Assembly (NCBI GenBank): GCA_964603725.1
Contig: CAZRWW010000006.1
Coordinates: 53,573-117,572 of the forward strand
Length of the DNA stretch: 64,000 nt
Source of the DNA: CAZDKK01 sp964603725
GTDB lineage: Bacteria; Eisenbacteria; RBG-16-71-46; CAIMUX01; WJJG01
Direction: 5' to 3'
A program made the position numbers and the translations under genes. Shown piece after piece: positions 41,342-49,407 of the stretch. The first letter of the stretch is position 1, and every line of letters begins with the position of its first letter. The notes under the pieces are model-generated. The model was given only the letters and a program-made list of their open reading frames with translations. It searched no databases and had not been told where the DNA came from.

Positions 41342-44224
41342 CTACCTTGTCCCCTGCAGCTTCCCCAGTTCGGCCCGATACGCGGCGGCCCGCGCCGGTT
41401 TACCCCAGGACTCGTACAGGGTGATCAGATGTTGCACCGCCAGTTGTTTGCGCTTCAATGACAAGGAGCTCGAACTCATGAGGACTGGGATGCCGCCCAC
41501 CATGAGGGACTCCGCCTCGGCATAGCGCCCTTGAACGCTCAGGCAGTGCCCCAAGGCGTTCTGCGCGTGGGCGACCGTCCACGAGTCGCGCGCCTTGACC
41601 CCGAGCCTGATGCGCACGCACTCTCGCAGAAGAGCCTCAGCGCCGGCCGCATCACCCTTCTCGGTGAGCAGCGTTCCCAGCCCCAGTAGCGCATTCGCCA
41701 CCAGAGGGTGACTGTCGCCCAGGCGACCCCTGCGAATAGCCAGAGCCTGGTGGTAGAGAGGCTCGGCCTCGACCAGTCTCCCTTGATCCTGCAGAAGGGT
41801 GGCCAGATTGCAGAGGCTGGTGGCCACCGACGCATGGTTCTCGCCGAGGAGACGTTGTCGCATCGCCAGCGCGGCCCGGTGATACGACTCGGCCTCAGCA
41901 GCATTCCCCTGATTGTGCAACAGGCTGGCCAGGTTATTCATGGCGCTGGCCACCATGGGGTGCTCATGGCCAAGGATGGCCTCATAAAGCGCCAGGGCCT
42001 CTCGGTAGAGAGACTCTGCTTCAGCGTAACGGCCCTGGTACTCGATCACGACCGCGAGGTTTCCCAAGGCAGACGCCACCGAAGGGTGCTCGTCGCCGTG
42101 CAGCTTCCTCAGCAGTGACAATGATTCCCGCAACGGAGGCTCGGCCTCGGCGTACTTCTCCTGTGCCTGGAGGAGCGCGCCAAGGTTGTTCAGAGTCGAG
42201 GCGATGTCGGGATGGTCGGGCCGCAGGAATGTCCGGCGCTTCTCCAGCGCTTGCGTCATGAACGGCTCGGCTTCTGAATACCTGCCCTGGGCCTGGAGCA
42301 GGGTCGCCAGGTTGTTCAGACTCCGCGCGACGTCAGGGTCATCCTCGGGAAGGGCTGACATACGGATCGCGAGCCCGGCGCGGCAGAGGGACTCTGCCTC
42401 AGCAAACCTGCTCTGGTCCTTCAGGAGCAGCGCGAGGTTGTTGAGGGTGGTCGCCACGACGGGATGGGCATCGCCGAAGGTCTTGCGATCCAACTCGAGC
42501 GCCCTGCGAAAGAGGGTCTCGGCCTCGACCGGACGCCCCCGGTTTCTCCAGAGCGCCGCCAGGTCGTTGAGGCTGCTGGCGACCTCCGGGTTTGCTCCTT
42601 CCGGCAGAGCCTCCCGGATCGCAAGGGATGCCTGCAGCTGCGATTCGGCCTGGTCGAAGAGCCCGAGCGCCATGTAGGTATTGCCGATCGTGCTGTGCAC
42701 GGCAGCCTGAACCTCGGGCTGATCGGCAAGCTGGCTTCCGACGAGCACGGCCGCCTCATCCAGCACCTCGCGTACGGTTGCCTCGCGTCCCTTTTCGGCC
42801 GGATCGACCGCCTTGAGCATCTCCTGCAAGAAGGCGTTGATCCGCTGAGCCTTGCGGGCCTCGCGCTCCTCGCGCGCGCGGGCCTTCTGCGCCTGGAAGT
42901 ACATCGACGTGCTGACGACCAGCCCCGTGGTCAGGGCCGCGAAGACCAGGGTCGCCGAGGCGACGAGCTGCCTGTGCTTGCGGATCGTCTTCCGCAATCG
43001 ATAGGCGGCGCTCGGCGGGCTCGCGACCACGACCTCCCCATGCAAGTAGCGCTCCACATCGGCTGCCAGCTCCGATGCCGCCTGGTATCTGCGCGTGCGA
43101 TCCTTCTCCATCGCCCGCATGATGATCCAGTCCAGCTCCCCGCGTATCTGTCGCGCGAGGGTGGCGACAGGCGTGTGGCGCCGCTGGGCGATCTCCGTGA
43201 CCTGGGGGCCGAGGCTGCTGATCTTGGTGCTGGGCTTGGGTGGGTCCACCTCCCGGATGACGCGCTGGATCTCGTTCCACCCGGCCGCGCGGAGACTCTT
43301 GGCCTCGAAGGGAAGCGCACCAACCAGAAGCTCGTACAGCACTACGCCCAGCGAGTAGACATCAGTTGTCGTGTCGATATCCAAGGCTGACATCTCCGCC
43401 TGCTCGGGACTCATATACTCGGGGGTCCCGATGATGCGGCCCTGCTCCGTGAAGACCGTGCGCTCGGTGAGCTGCTGGTTGATCGCCTTGGCGACACCGA
43501 AGTCTATTACCTTGGGTATGGCTTTGCCGTCCACCACGGTGACGAGGATGTTCGAAGGTTTGAGGTCCCGGTGGATCACCGCCTTCTGGTGCGCGTGGTG
43601 GACTGCCTCGCAAACTGGAATGAAGAGCTCCAGCCGCTGCCGCGTGGTCAGGCGATTCTGATCACAGTAGCGCGTGAGCTCGACTCCCGGCACGTGCTCC
43701 ATGACGAAGTACGGCCGGCCGGTCTCGGTGGAGCCCGCATCAAGTACTCGGGCGATGTTCGGATGCGTCATCAGAGCGAGCGCCTGGCGCTCAGCTTCGA
43801 AGCGCGCCACGACCTCCTTGGTGTCCATCCCCAGCTTGATGATCTTGAGGGCGACGCGGCGGCGCACTGGTGTCTGCTGTTCGGCAAGGTAGACAACCCC
43901 CATGCCACCTTCGCCAATCTTCTCCATGAGCCGGTAGGGTCCGATGTGCTCCGGATCGCTGCGCGGAGAACCGGCCGGCACAGTGCGGGTCTCGGTGTCA
44001 TCGTCGTTTGCCTTCCCGGCCGCGTTGACGACCGGAGACTTCGAGGGGCGCGGGGGGCCACCGGCATCGGCGCTCTGATCGTCGCGCAGAAGCTGCTCGA
44101 CATCCTGACGGAGTTGCTGATCTCTAGCGCCGACGGCGTCCAGGAATGCGGCCCGCTCCGACGGGGACCTTCTCAGCGCATCCGCAAGCGTCTCCCGCGC
44201 CTTGCGCCAGCGTTCTTCATCCAT
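41342..44224 (-). CDS. Membrane Ser/Thr protein kinase with TPR sensor
   Basis: 960 residues. Hanks-type kinase: Gly loop 'GEGGMGVVYLAEQ' (from 104), Lys127 in 'VALKIIK', 'HRDLKPSN' (from 218), 'DFGVAKA' (from 241) and 'GTPEYMSPEQA'. A short N-terminal region ('WRKARETLADALRRSPSERA') is common in this kinase type. A membrane helix ('LVASATLVFAALTTGLVV') separates the cytoplasmic kinase from a C-terminal half of about ten tetratricopeptide repeats outside. This layout is frequent in Planctomycetota, Acidobacteriota and Eisenbacteria. Substrates are unknown. The gene stands alone on the minus strand and is followed by a shared hairpin. Confidence 0.93.
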   Translation of the reverse strand: MDEERWRKARETLADALRRSPSERAAFLDAVGARDQQLRQDVEQLLRDDQSADAGGPPRPSKSPVVNAAGKANDDDTETRTVPAGSPRSDPEHIGPYRLMEKIGEGGMGVVYLAEQQTPVRRRVALKIIKLGMDTKEVVARFEAERQALALMTHPNIARVLDAGSTETGRPYFVMEHVPGVELTRYCDQNRLTTRQRLELFIPVCEAVHHAHQKAVIHRDLKPSNILVTVVDGKAIPKVIDFGVAKAINQQLTERTVFTEQGRIIGTPEYMSPEQAEMSALDIDTTTDVYSLGVVLYELLVGALPFEAKSLRAAGWNEIQRVIREVDPPKPSTKISSLGPQVTEIAQRRHTPVATLARQIRGELDWIIMRAMEKDRTRRYQAASELAADVERYLHGEVVVASPPSAAYRLRKTIRKHRQLVASATLVFAALTTGLVVSTSMYFQAQKARAREEREARKAQRINAFLQEMLKAVDPAEKGREATVREVLDEAAVLVGSQLADQPEVQAAVHSTIGNTYMALGLFDQAESQLQASLAIREALPEGANPEVASSLNDLAALWRNRGRPVEAETLFRRALELDRKTFGDAHPVVATTLNNLALLLKDQSRFAEAESLCRAGLAIRMSALPEDDPDVARSLNNLATLLQAQGRYSEAEPFMTQALEKRRTFLRPDHPDIASTLNNLGALLQAQEKYAEAEPPLRESLSLLRKLHGDEHPSVASALGNLAVVIEYQGRYAEAESLYREALALYEAILGHEHPMVASAMNNLASLLHNQGNAAEAESYHRAALAMRQRLLGENHASVATSLCNLATLLQDQGRLVEAEPLYHQALAIRRGRLGDSHPLVANALLGLGTLLTEKGDAAGAEALLRECVRIRLGVKARDSWTVAHAQNALGHCLSVQGRYAEAESLMVGGIPVLMSSSSLSLKRKQLAVQHLITLYESWGKPARAAAYRAELGKLQGTR

Positions 44225-44416
44225 CGGCGGGCTCCTCAGCGGCTATACAGCCGGGAACGTGAGCTGCGTCAGACCGGCGCAGGCATTCGGGAGAGCGCCG
44301 TATGCCCGTGACATCGCCGTCGTCGTCAACGTTTCGATCTTGGCGCCCGAGCTACTACACAGGATACCGCGCCGGCGAATCCTAAGCAATGGGTCAGAGA
44401 GGGTGCGCCCCCGGTC

Positions 44417-45604
44417 TCAGCCCGCCGCCGTCGCCCGCGGGCCGAACACGATCACCAGGCTCCCTTCTTCTATCCGAGCGCGCTCGATCGTGCGGTCGTG
44501 AAGCGCGCGGGGCAGTTCCAGGTTACGCCGGTAAGTGTCCACGGCGATCGCCAGCTCGCCGCCCCGCTGGATGAGGCGCACATCTTCCTTGCAGACATGG
44601 GGCAACACCAACGCCACTCGTACGCGGCCGTCACGCGTAGGTTCCACCGTGAAGGTCCTGCCCACATAGATGCGGTCGATCGGATCACGTTGCCCGTAGA
44701 GACTGGCGGCCATGGCCCGCAGACTGGCCGGCCCCATGACCTCGGTGGGGTAGTACGGGACCTCGAGGACCGGGACCGGTGCGAAGGCCTCCGCAATGAA
44801 GCTTCGACTTGCGCGCTGCGCCGCGTGCATCTCGGCAAAGTAGGCGGTGCCCGCTTCCGGCGGTAGGACCCGGTTGAGGATCGTCGCATCGACGGAGTAC
44901 CCGAAGAGGTGGAGGTAAGTGAACGTGCGCAGCGTTTCCTTGACAACCACACTCTCGGGATTGAGGACTACCCGCACCGACGTGGTTGCGGGGTCTGTGA
45001 AGGCGGCGTGAATCGCGTCGAGTTCGTGGAAGAGTTCGATGGCGGCGTCATAGGTTTCTTCCCGCGGAACGGGAATGTCGCTGATGGTCTGGATGGCGGG
45101 GCGCAGTACGCGCGCCACTTTGCGATGGATTGGGAACAGCTTCTCCATCCACCAGCGCCCGGCGTCGGGCAAGGAAAGCAAGCGCAGGGTTTCGCCCGTG
45201 GGAGCCGCGTCGATCACGATCGCGTCGTACTTCCCGGAGTTGAAGTGCTGATAAACCCACAGGTAGCTCGCCACCTCTTCCATGCCGGGCAAGACGCTCA
45301 ATTCCTCGGCGAAGATCTCGTCGACGCCGCGCCAGCGCAGCAGCGTGCGCATGTAGTCCTGCAACTTGCCCCAGTGGCGCTCGACCGAGTAGTGAACATC
45401 GATCTCCTGGCCATCGAGCCGCTCGACGACGGGGGTGGGCTCGGGACCCAGGGGGTGACCGAGCACATCACCGAGGCTGTGTGCCGCGTCGGTGGAGATG
45501 ACCAAGGTGCGCCGACCCGTGTCCGCTGCCCGCAGTGCCGTGGCGGCGGCCACCGAGGTCTTGCCGACGCCGCCCTTGCCGGTGAAGAGCAGGATGCGGG
45601 GCAC
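44417..45604 (-). CDS. ArsA/GET3-type ATPase
   Basis: 395 residues. Deviant Walker A 'GKGGVGKT' at 9-16, switch I 'ISTDAAHSLGDVLG', and switch II 'IDAAPTGETLRLLSLPD' as in arsenite pumps and tail-anchored protein carriers. The C-terminal ~80 residues form the small ArsA HSP20-like domain ('FTVEPTRDGRVRVALVLP'). The gene lies in no arsenic operon (no arsB or arsR nearby), so a role in handling membrane or client proteins is as likely as arsenite export. It follows a small helical protein gene by 105 bp on the same strand. Confidence 0.9.
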   Translation of the reverse strand: MPRILLFTGKGGVGKTSVAAATALRAADTGRRTLVISTDAAHSLGDVLGHPLGPEPTPVVERLDGQEIDVHYSVERHWGKLQDYMRTLLRWRGVDEIFAEELSVLPGMEEVASYLWVYQHFNSGKYDAIVIDAAPTGETLRLLSLPDAGRWWMEKLFPIHRKVARVLRPAIQTISDIPVPREETYDAAIELFHELDAIHAAFTDPATTSVRVVLNPESVVVKETLRTFTYLHLFGYSVDATILNRVLPPEAGTAYFAEMHAAQRASRSFIAEAFAPVPVLEVPYYPTEVMGPASLRAMAASLYGQRDPIDRIYVGRTFTVEPTRDGRVRVALVLPHVCKEDVRLIQRGGELAIAVDTYRRNLELPRALHDRTIERARIEEGSLVIVFGPRATAAG

Positions 45605-45709
45605 GGCGGTCTCCTCCTGCGGCGGCGCGGGATCGCGTGCGGCGCCCCGCCGCGCGGGCGTGCGAGCGCGCGGACACCGATGACCGGCGGGCGCGCCAGA
45701 AGGCAGGGA

Positions 45710-45952
45710 CTACTCCACCTCGATCTGGTGGGCCGGCGGGGCCGGTTCCTCGCGGTCCAGCCGCTCGATGCTCGCGTCGATCAGGCCGCGCACGGCGAGC
45801 AGCGCCTCGCGCACCGAGCCGCGGGCGTGCCGGGAGAACTCCTCCGGCACGGCCCCGCGGATTTCGCGGGCGAAGGCGTCGGCGGCGCGCATGAGATGCT
45901 CGGTCCAGCGCGCATCGACGGGCGGATGGTCTCGGACGGCTTGCTCGTCCAC
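45710..45952 (-). CDS. Small helical protein upstream of the ArsA gene
   Basis: GTG at 45952 preceded by GGAGAGG; 80 residues. Content: 'RWTEHLMRAADAFAREIRGA' and 'EALLAVRGLIDASIERLD', amphipathic helices with a Pro-rich, acidic tail. I know no family name. The close position before the ArsA-type ATPase on the same strand suggests they work together. No signal peptide or metal motif is seen. Confidence 0.65.
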   Translation of the reverse strand: MDEQAVRDHPPVDARWTEHLMRAADAFAREIRGAVPEEFSRHARGSVREALLAVRGLIDASIERLDREEPAPPAHQIEVE

Positions 45953-46233
45953 GGCAACCTCTCCTTCGCATAAATCATGATTCCGCCACATGGGGCGGGA
46001 TCGGCATACATGACCCTCCTCATGTACACCTGCGCGGTCCATCCGCTCCGCGGGCGTGCCAGAGCGGCACGCCGCCGGCCGGTGCGACGGCACCTCGCCC
46101 GCGCCTGCGCGGAGCAAGGCTCTCTACCCGGTGCCTCGGCCCAAGGCTGGACGAATCGTGGCTCCGAATGACAAGGACGCTTGTATACTTGTGTCGACTT
46201 CCGACATCCCGGCGCCTTGGCCGGCAGCGGCGG

Positions 46234-46428
46234 CTACCTGTTCTTCGCCCGGGTCCCGAAGCAGCCGAGCTGGCAGTTGACGATGCGGATGTTCTCCTCG
46301 TCGCAGATCCGGCCGATCCGCGCGGGCGGCACCTCGAGCTCCTCGGCCAGTTCGAGGGCATACTTGCAGTCGAGTCGGCCCTCGCGCACCCGACCCCGGA
46401 TGGCCTCCAGGAGTTCTTTGTCCGTCAT
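46234..46428 (-). CDS. Small HTH-like protein with CQLGCF motif
   Basis: 64 residues. 'LDCKYALELAEELEVPPARI' and 'GRICDEENIRIVNCQLGCFG' match a family of short conserved proteins, common in anaerobes such as sulfate reducers, that end in Cys-Gln-Leu-Gly-Cys-Phe and have a helix-turn-helix-like body. The function is not known to me; three cysteines allow metal or redox sensing. It is the last gene of the saccharopine-pathway operon, 25 bp after the SDH gene. Confidence 0.75.
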   Translation of the reverse strand: MTDKELLEAIRGRVREGRLDCKYALELAEELEVPPARIGRICDEENIRIVNCQLGCFGTRAKNR

Positions 46429-46453
46429 GATGCGATCCTCCGACTTCGCCGGG

Positions 46454-47773
46454 TCAGACCTTCGTCTTGCGCTCCTTGCACTGAATCTTCAGCGTCTCCA
46501 GCTCATCCAGCACCGGCTCGTAAATGCGCGGGTCGACCGGGATGTGCACGCCGGTCAGCGGGATCTCGCCCTGGAGCATCATCCAGGTCGCGACGGCGGC
46601 CGGCAGGCTCACCGTGCGCGACATGGCCGAGTCGCCGCGCGGGATGCCGTAGTCGATCAGGGTCGACGTCAGGTGCTCTCGGTGATCGGGGAACTCGGCC
46701 TGGAAATCGTGGAAGAGCACGATCATGTCGCGCTCGCCCGGCGCATACTGCATCTTCTGATCCATGCGCGCCACGAGCACGTCCATGACGTTGGGCGCCG
46801 GCGGCAGCGGATCGTCGCTGAACAGCCCCAGCCACTCCATGCGCCGGATCGGATCCGAGTCGACCGCCAGCTTCAAGTGCGCGGCCGTGGCGGCCTTGAT
46901 CTCCCGGCCCGCGGATCCGGGCACGAGCAGGCGCATCATGTCGGCGAAGGTCTTGCCCTGGAGGTCGGCGCGCGGCGCGTCGTTGATCAGGCCCAGGTCG
47001 ACGACCGCCTTCAGGGTCTTGCACCAACCGGGATAGCGCAGCGTGCCGCGGAACATCGTGCTCGCGCCCTGGAGGCCATAGAGCTCGATGTAGCCCAGGC
47101 AGTCGCGGTTCGTGTAGCCCTCGAAAGCGCCGGCGTCGGGCACCTGGACCGTCTCGTAGTGCAGGAAGAGCTCCGGCCCCGGGATATCGACCACCAGGCC
47201 ATCCTTCAGGAACTTGCCCGGGTTCCGGCCGGCCATGACCACACCCCGCGGGCTCCAGGAGAACTTGTAGCCCCAGGGGTTCGTGTTGGCGTCCGGGGCC
47301 GGCAGGCCGCCGCAGTACGACATGAACGAGGTCACCCGGCCGCCGCGGTTCTTGACGTCGTGGATCATCCGCATGGCCGACATGTGATCGATGCCGGGGT
47401 CCAGGCCGATCTCGTTGAGGATCAGGATTCCGGCGTCCCGGGCCGGCCCGTCCAGCGCCTTCATGGCCGGGCTGACGTAGGAAGTGGTGATCATGTTCTT
47501 GCGGTGCTTGATGCACAGGTTCGCCACGACTACGTGATACGTGTAGGGCAGGAGACTGATGGTGAGATCGTGCTCGGCGACCGCCTTGTCCAGGGCGGCC
47601 TGGTCATCGACCAGCAGTTCGATCGCCTTGCCCCGCGGCTGACCCTCGAGCAGCTTGTGCGCCTTCGCCACCGTGCGCGTGCCGATCGTGAGATGCAGGT
47701 CGGGCTTCTCGAGGAGGTAGCGAACCAGCGGGCGGGTCACCAGACCCGCTCCGAGAAGCAGAACGCGACTCAT
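46454..47773 (-). CDS. Saccharopine dehydrogenase (glutamate-forming) family
   Basis: 439 residues. The Rossmann start 'VLLLGAGLVTRPLVRYLL' is followed by 'LTISLLPYTYHVVVANLCIK', 'MITTSYVSPAMKALD' and 'LNEIGLDPGIDHMSAM', blocks characteristic of the SDH half of the lysine-degrading LKR/SDH enzyme. It should oxidise saccharopine to aminoadipate semialdehyde and glutamate. It lies 90 bp after a gene for the matching LKR half, so the pair forms a split version of the bifunctional eukaryotic enzyme. Confidence 0.9.
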   Translation of the reverse strand: MSRVLLLGAGLVTRPLVRYLLEKPDLHLTIGTRTVAKAHKLLEGQPRGKAIELLVDDQAALDKAVAEHDLTISLLPYTYHVVVANLCIKHRKNMITTSYVSPAMKALDGPARDAGILILNEIGLDPGIDHMSAMRMIHDVKNRGGRVTSFMSYCGGLPAPDANTNPWGYKFSWSPRGVVMAGRNPGKFLKDGLVVDIPGPELFLHYETVQVPDAGAFEGYTNRDCLGYIELYGLQGASTMFRGTLRYPGWCKTLKAVVDLGLINDAPRADLQGKTFADMMRLLVPGSAGREIKAATAAHLKLAVDSDPIRRMEWLGLFSDDPLPPAPNVMDVLVARMDQKMQYAPGERDMIVLFHDFQAEFPDHREHLTSTLIDYGIPRGDSAMSRTVSLPAAVATWMMLQGEIPLTGVHIPVDPRIYEPVLDELETLKIQCKERKTKV

Positions 47774-47863
47774 CGGTCTGTCTCCTTTCGTGCTTCTGTC
47801 TGCGCACGTGCTGCGGGGCGCCGGTCGCAGTTGGGGCCGGGCGCCGTTCAGGCAGCTCGATAC

Positions 47864-49213
47864 CTAGTGAACCAGCCTGGCGATGCAGTCCGCAAGCATC
47901 TGGAACCGTGGTTCCAGCTCCCCGCGGAAGGCGATGACGGACTGGCGCAGCGGATACGAGAGCGAGGCCAATCCCTCGCGGCGGCCGATGTCTGCCTCGA
48001 CCAGCTCCTCCACGAACCCGCGCAGCGACGCGCTGAAGTGCTGCGACGATTCCAGGGGGAGCTCGCACGGCAGGTTGTCCACGGCCATGATCACCGGGCC
48101 ATGTCCCACATAGCCCGTGTGGGCCAGATCAGCCCGCGGATCGTACACAAAGCAGGGTTCATCCGGGGTGGTGGCCCGCACCGTGGCCTCGATGCCACCC
48201 AGGATGTCGCAGGAGATGTCGCCGATCACTCGCAGATGGGGCTGGCCCTTGGCGTACAGCTCCCTAAGGGACTCCTTGGTCACGAGCCGCGGGACCTTGT
48301 CATTCCAATAGATGCCGTTGACCAGCACGCTCAGATGCGGAGTGTAGCGCTCGAAAGTCGACCCGTACTGGTCGGGGTGTTGGAAGTAGTGCTGGAGCTC
48401 GAAGCGCGCTCCCGGATCCCGCGGCCTGAACATGTCGGCTTCCTTGAACTCGACTTTGTACACGTGCCGCCTGTCGACGTCGCGACGCGCGCGCAGACCG
48501 GTCAGCTCTTCGGGCGTGAGCGAGTGCGTCGGCAGCAGGTCGAGGACTTCCTGGGCGCCCTTCGAGACGTTCCCATAGCCCGCGAAGCCCACGACCAGCG
48601 GCGCGATGCGTTCGTCCAGTCCCAGCGCGTTGATCTTGCCGCCCACCTCGAGCACCGCGGCCTGCGCGTCGGCCAGACTGCCGTACTCGTGCGCCATCCC
48701 CAGCTTCGTGAAGGGATTGGGGATGCCCTCGATCGCGAGTCGCTGCCCCAGGGCGGCCAGCGTGTCGATCATCCCGGCCAGCCCGGCATGGCGGCCGAAG
48801 AAGACCTTGCGGCGGTTCTGCTCGTCCGCGATCAACTCATAGTCGAAGAGCGTGCAGCCGAGGTCGAGCAGGTCCTTGAGCATGGGCATGTTGTACGGCT
48901 GGCACTTGATCGTGTGGGAGAAGAAGAAGTAGGCGCCATGACGCCGGAAAAGGCTGGTCGGCATCTCCTTGACGCCCAACACGAGGTCGCACGTGGAGAG
49001 GTCCTCGTCGATCCGCGCGCCGGCCTGGGCAAAGGCCTCATCGGGATAGACTCGCTGCGGCAGCTGGACCAGGTGCTCTCCCGCCAGCGAGGTCGACGGC
49101 TGCACGATGAACCGCGCGCCGTGGGAGGCGATGATCCGCCGCACGTCCTCGGGCGCGAGGGGCACCCGCCGCTCCCATCGATTCTTGTCCTCTCTGCGGA
49201 TTCCGATGATCAT
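47864..49213 (-). CDS. Lysine-ketoglutarate reductase-like (saccharopine-forming) dehydrogenase
   Basis: ATG at 49213 with GGGAGGTGG upstream gives 449 residues; the open frame goes further but has no support. The N-terminal alanine-dehydrogenase/transhydrogenase fold is visible: 'IIGIRREDKNRWERRVPLAP', 'VLGVKEMP', 'YFFFSHTIKCQPYNMPML'. The nucleotide-binding part has 'VVGFAGYGNVSKGAQEVL'. 'DISCDILGGIEATVRATTPD' is typical of the LKR domain. It would condense lysine and 2-oxoglutarate to saccharopine. First gene of a three-gene operon with SDH and the CQLGCF protein. Confidence 0.88.
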   Translation of the reverse strand: MIIGIRREDKNRWERRVPLAPEDVRRIIASHGARFIVQPSTSLAGEHLVQLPQRVYPDEAFAQAGARIDEDLSTCDLVLGVKEMPTSLFRRHGAYFFFSHTIKCQPYNMPMLKDLLDLGCTLFDYELIADEQNRRKVFFGRHAGLAGMIDTLAALGQRLAIEGIPNPFTKLGMAHEYGSLADAQAAVLEVGGKINALGLDERIAPLVVGFAGYGNVSKGAQEVLDLLPTHSLTPEELTGLRARRDVDRRHVYKVEFKEADMFRPRDPGARFELQHYFQHPDQYGSTFERYTPHLSVLVNGIYWNDKVPRLVTKESLRELYAKGQPHLRVIGDISCDILGGIEATVRATTPDEPCFVYDPRADLAHTGYVGHGPVIMAVDNLPCELPLESSQHFSASLRGFVEELVEADIGRREGLASLSYPLRQSVIAFRGELEPRFQMLADCIARLVH

Positions 49214-49291
49214 CGCGCGTTCCACCTCCCATCTCCCGGGCCCGCCCGTCCCACCGTCAGCGCCGACCGCCAGGCTGACCCAAAGCAAATG

Positions 49292-49300
49292 ACTATAGCA
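49292..49300 (-). promoter_or_regulatory. Candidate extended -10 for the LKR operon
   Basis: On the minus strand TGCTATAGT: TG-n plus a hexamer with 5 of 6 matches to TATAAT, 79 bp before the LKR start. No good -35, as expected for extended -10 promoters. Confidence 0.4.
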
Positions 49301-49332
49301 CAAGCACCTGCGGCCGGGGAGCACATCCCCGC

Positions 49333-49361
49333 TTGTGACGCTCAACCATTTGCAGTAGAAT
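49333..49361 (+). promoter_or_regulatory. Sigma70-like promoter of the CapA-type gene
   Basis: TTGTGA (49333-49338), 17-bp spacer, TAGAAT (49356-49361). The start of transcription would be near 49368, about 40 bp before the ATG. Confidence 0.6.
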
Positions 49362-49407
49362 AAGTTACGGAGGTTTTCACTCGTACTCCCTGGAAAGGAT
49401 CCGCAGC

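Noticed and set aside
46181..49363. A 1060-codon open frame on the plus strand
   Set aside because: Runs against three well-motivated minus-strand genes (CQLGCF, SDH, LKR) and shows no family motif.
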